From: Amphritea atlantica
Lineage (GTDB): Bacteria > Pseudomonadota > Gammaproteobacteria > Pseudomonadales > Balneatricaceae
NCBI RefSeq assembly: GCF_900111095.1
Contig: NZ_FOGB01000014.1
Location: forward strand, 49,027 to 113,026
Direction of reading: 5' to 3'
Length of the DNA stretch: 64,000 nucleotides
Shown here: piece after piece, positions 59,725-64,000 of the stretch
How positions within the stretch are numbered: position 1 is the stretch's first letter
Layout of the letters: every line of letters begins with the position of its first letter
Position numbers and translations under genes: made by a program
Notes under the pieces: generated by a model
The model's input: only the letters and a program-made list of their open reading frames with translations
Databases searched by the model: none
What the model was told of the DNA's origin: nothing

Positions 59725-60663
59725 ATGCGTTACCTCATCTGCCTGATTCTGCTATTTCTGACCGCCTGTGACGGCACCTCTCAGAACCTTGCCCTGGGCA
59801 CTCTGGAGCGGGATCGTATCGCCCATACGGCCACCGCCAGTGAAGTGGTGGTTGAGTTGCCGGTGGCAGCAGGTAGTCAGGTGAGCCGGGGAACCGTTCT
59901 GGTGAAACTCGACAGCACACTACAGCAAGCAGAGGTGGATAAAGCTACCGCTGAAGTGGCCCGGGCGGAAGCGAATCTGGAAAAACTCAGAAATGGTGCC
60001 CGTGAGGAGGAGGTTGCTGCGGCAACCGCCAGGGTCGCCGGGGCGCGGGCCTCACTGGTTGAGAGCCGCTCTAACTATAACCGCATTCTCAATCTGAAAA
60101 AGCAGAAGCTGGTCAGTCAATCAGATCTGGACCGGGCGCGCTCTGCAAGAGATGCCGCTCAGGCGGGATTGGAAAGCGCGCAGGAAGCCCTGCGGTTGCT
60201 GACCAATGGCACCCGGGAAGAGGACCTTCGGGCAGCGGAGGCCTCATTGCATTCAGCCCAGGCGACACTGGCAATCCAGACTAAACGGCTGGCAGACCTG
60301 ACCATTATCGCCACCCGCGACGGTATTCTGGATAACCTGCCCTGGAACCTCGGGGAGCGGGTCACCATCGGCAGTCCGCTGGCGATTATACTGGCGGGCA
60401 CAGCGCCCCATGCCCGAGTTTATGTACCCGAGCCATACCGGGTAAAACTTCATGTCGGCGACTCACTCATTGTTCATGTGGATGGTATCGAGCAACCGAT
60501 CACGGGCAAACTCAGCTGGATCGCGACGGAACCCGCCTTCACCCCCTATTACGCCCTGAATCAGGAGGAGCGCGCCCGGCTGATGTACCTGGCGGAGGTT
60601 AAACTCCCCGATAGTGAAGCGGACCTGCCCAATGGCGTTCCGGCGCAGGTGGAGCTGCCATGA
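59725..60663 (+). CDS. HlyD-family membrane fusion lipoprotein of an ABC exporter
   Basis: A 312-residue periplasmic adaptor. The lipobox FLTAC gives Cys16. A lipoyl-like segment (VVVELPVAAGSQVSRGTVLVKLDSTL) precedes a long coiled coil (residues about 70-190) with two similar repeats containing NGAREEEV and NGTREEDL, then the second lipoyl half and a beta-barrel. This plan matches the YbhG adaptor of YbhGFSR-type efflux systems. I use ATG 59725 with AAGG upstream, which gives the lipoprotein signal; the open frame to 59674 does not. It overlaps the ATPase gene by four bases. Confidence 0.93.
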   Translation: MRYLICLILLFLTACDGTSQNLALGTLERDRIAHTATASEVVVELPVAAGSQVSRGTVLVKLDSTLQQAEVDKATAEVARAEANLEKLRNGAREEEVAAATARVAGARASLVESRSNYNRILNLKKQKLVSQSDLDRARSARDAAQAGLESAQEALRLLTNGTREEDLRAAEASLHSAQATLAIQTKRLADLTIIATRDGILDNLPWNLGERVTIGSPLAIILAGTAPHARVYVPEPYRVKLHVGDSLIVHVDGIEQPITGKLSWIATEPAFTPYYALNQEERARLMYLAEVKLPDSEADLPNGVPAQVELP

Positions 60664-61616
60664 CCGGTCAGTCAGCCAGCTATGCTATCCGGGCAGAAAA
60701 GCTCAGCCGACGCTTTGGTGACACCCTGGCGGTACAGGATCTCGACCTGGAAGTTGAAACCGGCCGGATCTATGGCTTTCTCGGGCCTAATGGCTGTGGC
60801 AAAACCACCACTATCCGAATGCTCACCGGTCTGCTGCAACCCAGTAATGGCCGGGTTGAGGTGCTTGGCTGCAACCTGCCGGAAGATGCTGAAAAACTGC
60901 GACTGCAAATTGGTTATATGACGCAGAAGTTTTCGCTCTACGATGATCTTACGATCGAGGAAAATCTTAAGTTTATCGCCCATATCTATGGCCTGACCGC
61001 CCGGGCCCGGAAACAGCGGATCGAAGAGTTACTGAGCATCTATGGCCTGCAGGAAAAATCAAAGCAGTTTGCCGGCAGTATGAGCGGCGGTCAGCGCCAG
61101 CGACTCAGCCTGGCTGCGGCCACGCTGCATAAACCGAAACTGCTGTTCCTTGATGAACCGACCTCTGCGGTCGATCCGGAAAATCGCCGGGAGTTCTGGG
61201 AACAGCTGTTTGATCTGAGCGATCAGGGCACCAGCATTCTGGTCTCCACTCACTATATGGATGAAGCGGAACGTTGCCATAAACTGGCGATTCTGGAGAA
61301 CGGTATTAAACGGGCCGATGGCAGCCCCGATGAGCTGATGCAGCAGATGGGTTCCAGAGTGGTAGAGATCAGTTCATCTGAACTGCGCTCGTTAAAGCAA
61401 ACACTGATAGCGCTGCCGGAGATTATCTCCGCCGCACAACTGGGCGCGCGTCTGCGGGTACTGGTGAAAGATAGCGTAGACGACCCGATCGGGTTTCTCT
61501 CTCAGCAACCGTCGGTGAAGCCCGAAGATCAGCTCAATCTGGTGCGCCCCAGTCTTGAAGATGTGTTTGTCACCTGTACCGGTGTCAGGGCCGACAGCGG
61601 GAGGCAGCAATCATGA
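60660..61616 (+). CDS. ABC exporter ATP-binding protein (YbhF-like half)
   Basis: A 318-residue ATPase: Walker A GPNGCGKTT near 42-50, signature SMSGGQRQRLSLAAA, Walker B LLFLDEPTSAVD, and STHYMDEAERC. The last 90 residues are the extra C-terminal domain usual for drug/polysaccharide-type ABC-2 ATPases. It has one ATPase domain, whereas E. coli YbhF has two. It overlaps both neighbours by four bases, so all three genes form one operon for export of a drug or lipid-like compound. Confidence 0.95.
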   Translation: MTGQSASYAIRAEKLSRRFGDTLAVQDLDLEVETGRIYGFLGPNGCGKTTTIRMLTGLLQPSNGRVEVLGCNLPEDAEKLRLQIGYMTQKFSLYDDLTIEENLKFIAHIYGLTARARKQRIEELLSIYGLQEKSKQFAGSMSGGQRQRLSLAAATLHKPKLLFLDEPTSAVDPENRREFWEQLFDLSDQGTSILVSTHYMDEAERCHKLAILENGIKRADGSPDELMQQMGSRVVEISSSELRSLKQTLIALPEIISAAQLGARLRVLVKDSVDDPIGFLSQQPSVKPEDQLNLVRPSLEDVFVTCTGVRADSGRQQS

Positions 61617-62758
61617 ACCCTTTTGTGCGGGTCAGCGCGATCGCCACTAAAGAGCTGCTGCAACTTAAACGGGACAAGATGACCTTCGGCATGATCGTCA
61701 TGATCCCGCTGATTCAGCTACTGCTGTTTGGTTTTGCTATCAATACCAATGTGCGTCATCTGCCTGTGGGGGTGGTCGATTATAGCCACAGCGGCTTAAG
61801 CCGGGTGCTGATTCAAACCATCGAGGCGACCCAGGTGGTCACTTTCACCCGCCACTTCACCAACCTGCCCGAGGCAGAACAGGCAATCGCCAGCGCTGAG
61901 GTACGGGCGGTGCTGATTATCCCCAGTGATGTCAGTCAGCGACTGGTGCGCAACCCCAGTGTAGGGCTGGGCAGTCCCCCGGCCAGCGATGCCGAAACCA
62001 GCCGACCGGTTGCTCAGTGGCTGGTTGATGGCTCAGACACCATTATCGCCGGTGCGATTAAGGGCTTGCGAAGGATGCCACTGGTAGAGCTGCTGGATAA
62101 ACCTGCCAACCGCCAGACACCCACCTTTGAGGTCACCCTGCTCTACAATCCAGAGCAGCGCACGGTGGTGAATATCGTGCCGGGACTGGCAGCGGTCATC
62201 CTGACGATGACGATGATTATGTTCACCTCTGCCGCCATTGTGCGGGAACGGGAAAGAGGCAATATGGAGATGCTGATCACCACCCCGGTGCGTCCTATCG
62301 AACTGATGATAGGTAAGATTCTCCCCTATATTTTTATCGGTGCGATTCAGGTTGTCATCATTCTGGGACTGGGCTTTCTGCTGTTTAATGTACCGGTCAA
62401 TGGCAGCCTGTTGCAGCTGGCGCTGGCGACCCTGCTGTTTATCACCGCCAGTCTGACCCTGGGCCTGATTATCTCCACCATCGCCAAAAGCCAGCTGCAA
62501 TCGATGCAGATGACGATCTTTGTCTTACTACCCTCAATTCTGTTATCCGGCTTTATGTTTCCCTACGAAGGGATGCCTCTGGCCGCGCAATATATAGCAG
62601 AGGCACTGCCCGCCACCCACTTTATGCGGCTGATTCGCGGCGTGGTTCTGAAAGATGTAGAGATTATCAACATGGCCCCGGATATCTACTGGCTGGGGCT
62701 GTTTACTCTGGGTGGCTTAGCCGTTGCCTCGATACGCTTTAAGAAACGCCTCGATTAA
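61613..62758 (+). CDS. ABC-2 type permease (YbhS/YbhR family)
   Basis: A 381-residue membrane protein. One N-terminal helix (MIVMIPLIQLLLFGFAINT) is followed by a large periplasmic domain (35-190), then five helices with IVRERERGNMEMLITTPVRPIELMIGKILPYIFIGAIQVVI, the ABC-2 core motif, and LLSGFMFPYEGMP near the end. Only one permease gene is present, so it should work as a homodimer. The segment 62324-62378 has a decayed relative at 54482-54536. Confidence 0.95.
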   Translation: MNPFVRVSAIATKELLQLKRDKMTFGMIVMIPLIQLLLFGFAINTNVRHLPVGVVDYSHSGLSRVLIQTIEATQVVTFTRHFTNLPEAEQAIASAEVRAVLIIPSDVSQRLVRNPSVGLGSPPASDAETSRPVAQWLVDGSDTIIAGAIKGLRRMPLVELLDKPANRQTPTFEVTLLYNPEQRTVVNIVPGLAAVILTMTMIMFTSAAIVRERERGNMEMLITTPVRPIELMIGKILPYIFIGAIQVVIILGLGFLLFNVPVNGSLLQLALATLLFITASLTLGLIISTIAKSQLQSMQMTIFVLLPSILLSGFMFPYEGMPLAAQYIAEALPATHFMRLIRGVVLKDVEIINMAPDIYWLGLFTLGGLAVASIRFKKRLD

Positions 62759-63297
62759 ATACTGCCATTGATTCTCCCGCACCGGGCTGCACAATGACGC
62801 AGCCCCTGCGGCTGATGCAGGGTCAAACAGCAACACACAATCCTCCTGAGAACCAGAAAAGAAAATCAGAAACGTGCGCTAAAGCCAACATATTCAGATC
62901 TGCATCAGCTAATAATTGGCACAGAAAGAGGTAAAGAAGGCACGGCAGGATGCAACTTATTCCGAAGATTCACACTAGAGTCTAGTGGCGTAGATACACA
63001 GAGAGAACCAAGCACTCTCATTATCTGCAGCGGATCTTCGTGTTACCCCGCACAGCGTCCGACCACTTAGCGGACGTTTTTTAGCGGGAGAGCTAACCGG
63101 TAAAAGATCAACCAGTAAAAGATCGCAGTTGTCAGAAATACTATGTCTCGCCTGATGTTCAGGACATGGGTTTCCCAGTAAGACACAACTGCAATGCCCC
63201 TGGTGGCATAAGCATCCATCTCAATAAGATGGATATATAGCAAGACAATAATTATAACTCTCGTGCCCAGCACGCTGCTTTCCGGAGTCACTGACAC
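62759..63297. other. 539-base non-coding stretch with orphan terminator
   Basis: No supported gene. Visible are a near-perfect palindrome CACTAGA-G-TCTAGTG at 62973-62987, a strong terminator at 63056-63080, and a 15-base tandem repeat (ACCGGTAAAAGATC then ACCAGTAAAAGATC at 63096-63124). The terminator is 300 bases past the permease stop, so a small RNA or lost gene between them is possible. Confidence 0.5.
63054..63082 (+). terminator. Rho-independent terminator with no adjacent gene
   Basis: CGTCCG at 63056-63061 pairs with CGGACG at 63071-63076 and is followed by a run of six or seven T. It points to a plus-strand transcript ending here. Confidence 0.75.
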
Positions 63298-63492
63298 ATG
63301 CAAGAATTTGTCGATCTCATAAACGGCATTATCTCAAGCCCTGCTCTGATCTTTCTCTGCCTTGGGGCCAGTCTTTTCTATTCAATCCAGATACGCTTCG
63401 CACCGCGGCGAATGTTGCGCAAAATGTGCGAGCGGCTGTTTTCAGAATCACAATCCAGCCCTGAGCCTGCATTAGCACCTATCAGAGCCTGA
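63298..63492 (+). pseudogene. N-terminal remnant of an alanine:cation symporter gene
   Basis: A 64-codon frame with GGAG upstream. Its first 50 residues (LINGIISSPALIFLCLGASLFYSIQIRF) match the first helix and loop of AGCS-family sodium:alanine symporters, which then continue for about 450 residues. Here the frame ends soon after SSPEPALAPIRA, and no further AGCS sequence follows before aapJ. It is most likely a deletion remnant, although a short membrane protein could still be made. Confidence 0.6.
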
Positions 63493-63660
63493 AGCGCTGC
63501 GACAGGCGCTCAGCCCAGTTGAAGATTAAAAAAATAAAGAAGTGGAATACGCTTTACGACGTTCAAACCTGACGTCCAAATCTATAGCACGACTGTTAAA
63601 CACAGCCTGTTTTAGTGTCTCATTTATTCATTCGTTATAAAAACAAGAGGAAGTAAACAA

Positions 63661-64000
63661 TGAAGAAAACCCTGATTTCCGCTGCCGTCCTGATGGCTGC
63701 AATGGCAGGAACAGCAATGGCTGGTACTTTGGAAACTGTGAAGGAACGTGGCGCACTTCAGTGTGGTGTAACGAGTGGTGTCCCTGGCTTCTCGGTGCCT
63801 GATGATAAAGGTAACTGGAAAGGTCTGGACGTTGACGTATGCCGGGCGGTTGCTGCCGCCGTACTGGGTGATGCAACTAAAGTTAAGTATATTCCACTGA
63901 ATGCTAAAGAGCGTTTTACTGCGCTGGTGTCCGGCGAGATTGATATGCTGTCCCGTGTGACCACCTGGACACAGACCCGCGATACTCAGCTGGGTATCAA
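63661..64000 (+). CDS. aapJ: General L-amino acid ABC transporter binding protein, 5' part (cut by right edge)
   Basis: The first 113 codons of AapJ. A signal peptide (MKKTLISAAVLMAAMAGTAMA) is followed by GTLETVKERGALQCGVTSGVPGFSVPDDKGNWKGLDVDVCRAVAAAVLGD and ALVSGEIDMLSRVTTWTQTRDTQLGI, diagnostic of the AapJ/BztA family that captures a broad range of L-amino acids. GAGG lies eight bases before the ATG. The gene runs off the window; aapQMP genes are expected beyond the edge. Confidence 0.93.

Noticed and set aside
63067..63303. A 78-codon minus-strand frame
   Set aside because: It starts over the orphan terminator and small repeats, has no family or clear ribosome site, and is opposite the symporter remnant promoter.

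Overview
The window looks like chromosomal DNA of a marine gammaproteobacterium, most likely an Oceanospirillaceae-type organism (Amphritea, Neptunomonas or Marinobacterium are possible relatives; this is an inference). Supporting signs are RapA with an SrmB-like helicase, a TRAP-TAXI transporter, PutP, several polar amino-acid ABC systems, multidomain c-di-GMP enzymes and a base composition near 50% GC. I recognised no rRNA, tRNA, CRISPR array, prophage or integrase gene.

1-31 kb is mainly core genome: a TPR protein cut by the left edge, a substrate-binding/PAS/GGDEF/EAL protein, a small cytochrome c, two DEAD-box helicases either side of rapA, an MFS carrier, a nitrilase, leuA with a divergent Lrp-type regulator, two paralogous lipoproteins, a QTMAN-family glycosyltransferase next to three tandem Sel1-SPOR proteins, and a TRAP-TAXI transporter with a DctB/DctD-like two-component system, followed by trmH.

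31-44.7 kb holds a monofunctional prephenate dehydratase, an allantoicase at the end of a polar amino-acid-type ABC operon with an RpiR-type regulator, a PDC-sensor membrane protein, putP, trmK, and a four-gene redox/detoxification cluster divergent from a LysR regulator across a perfect 9-bp-arm palindrome.

44.8-59.3 kb is accessory. Small genes, almost all on the minus strand (GNAT, VOC, DUF2834, SnoaL-like, HAD, cupin, MAPEG, three unknowns), are separated by imperfect palindromes bounded by 7-base cores that resemble integron attC sites. No integron integrase is visible, so this resembles a cluster of attC sites lacking an integrase (CALIN). The same stretch holds a truncated, frameshifted duplicate of the HAD gene, a VOC gene with an early stop, three related palindromic repeats, an IS110-type transposase tail joined to a scrap of an ABC-2 permease, a chemoreceptor, a second GGDEF-EAL protein, and an aldo/keto reductase divergent from an AraC regulator.

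59.7-64 kb returns to a conventional layout: an HlyD/ABC/ABC-2 exporter operon, a non-coding stretch with an orphan terminator, a 64-residue remnant of an alanine:cation symporter, and the start of aapJ at the right edge.
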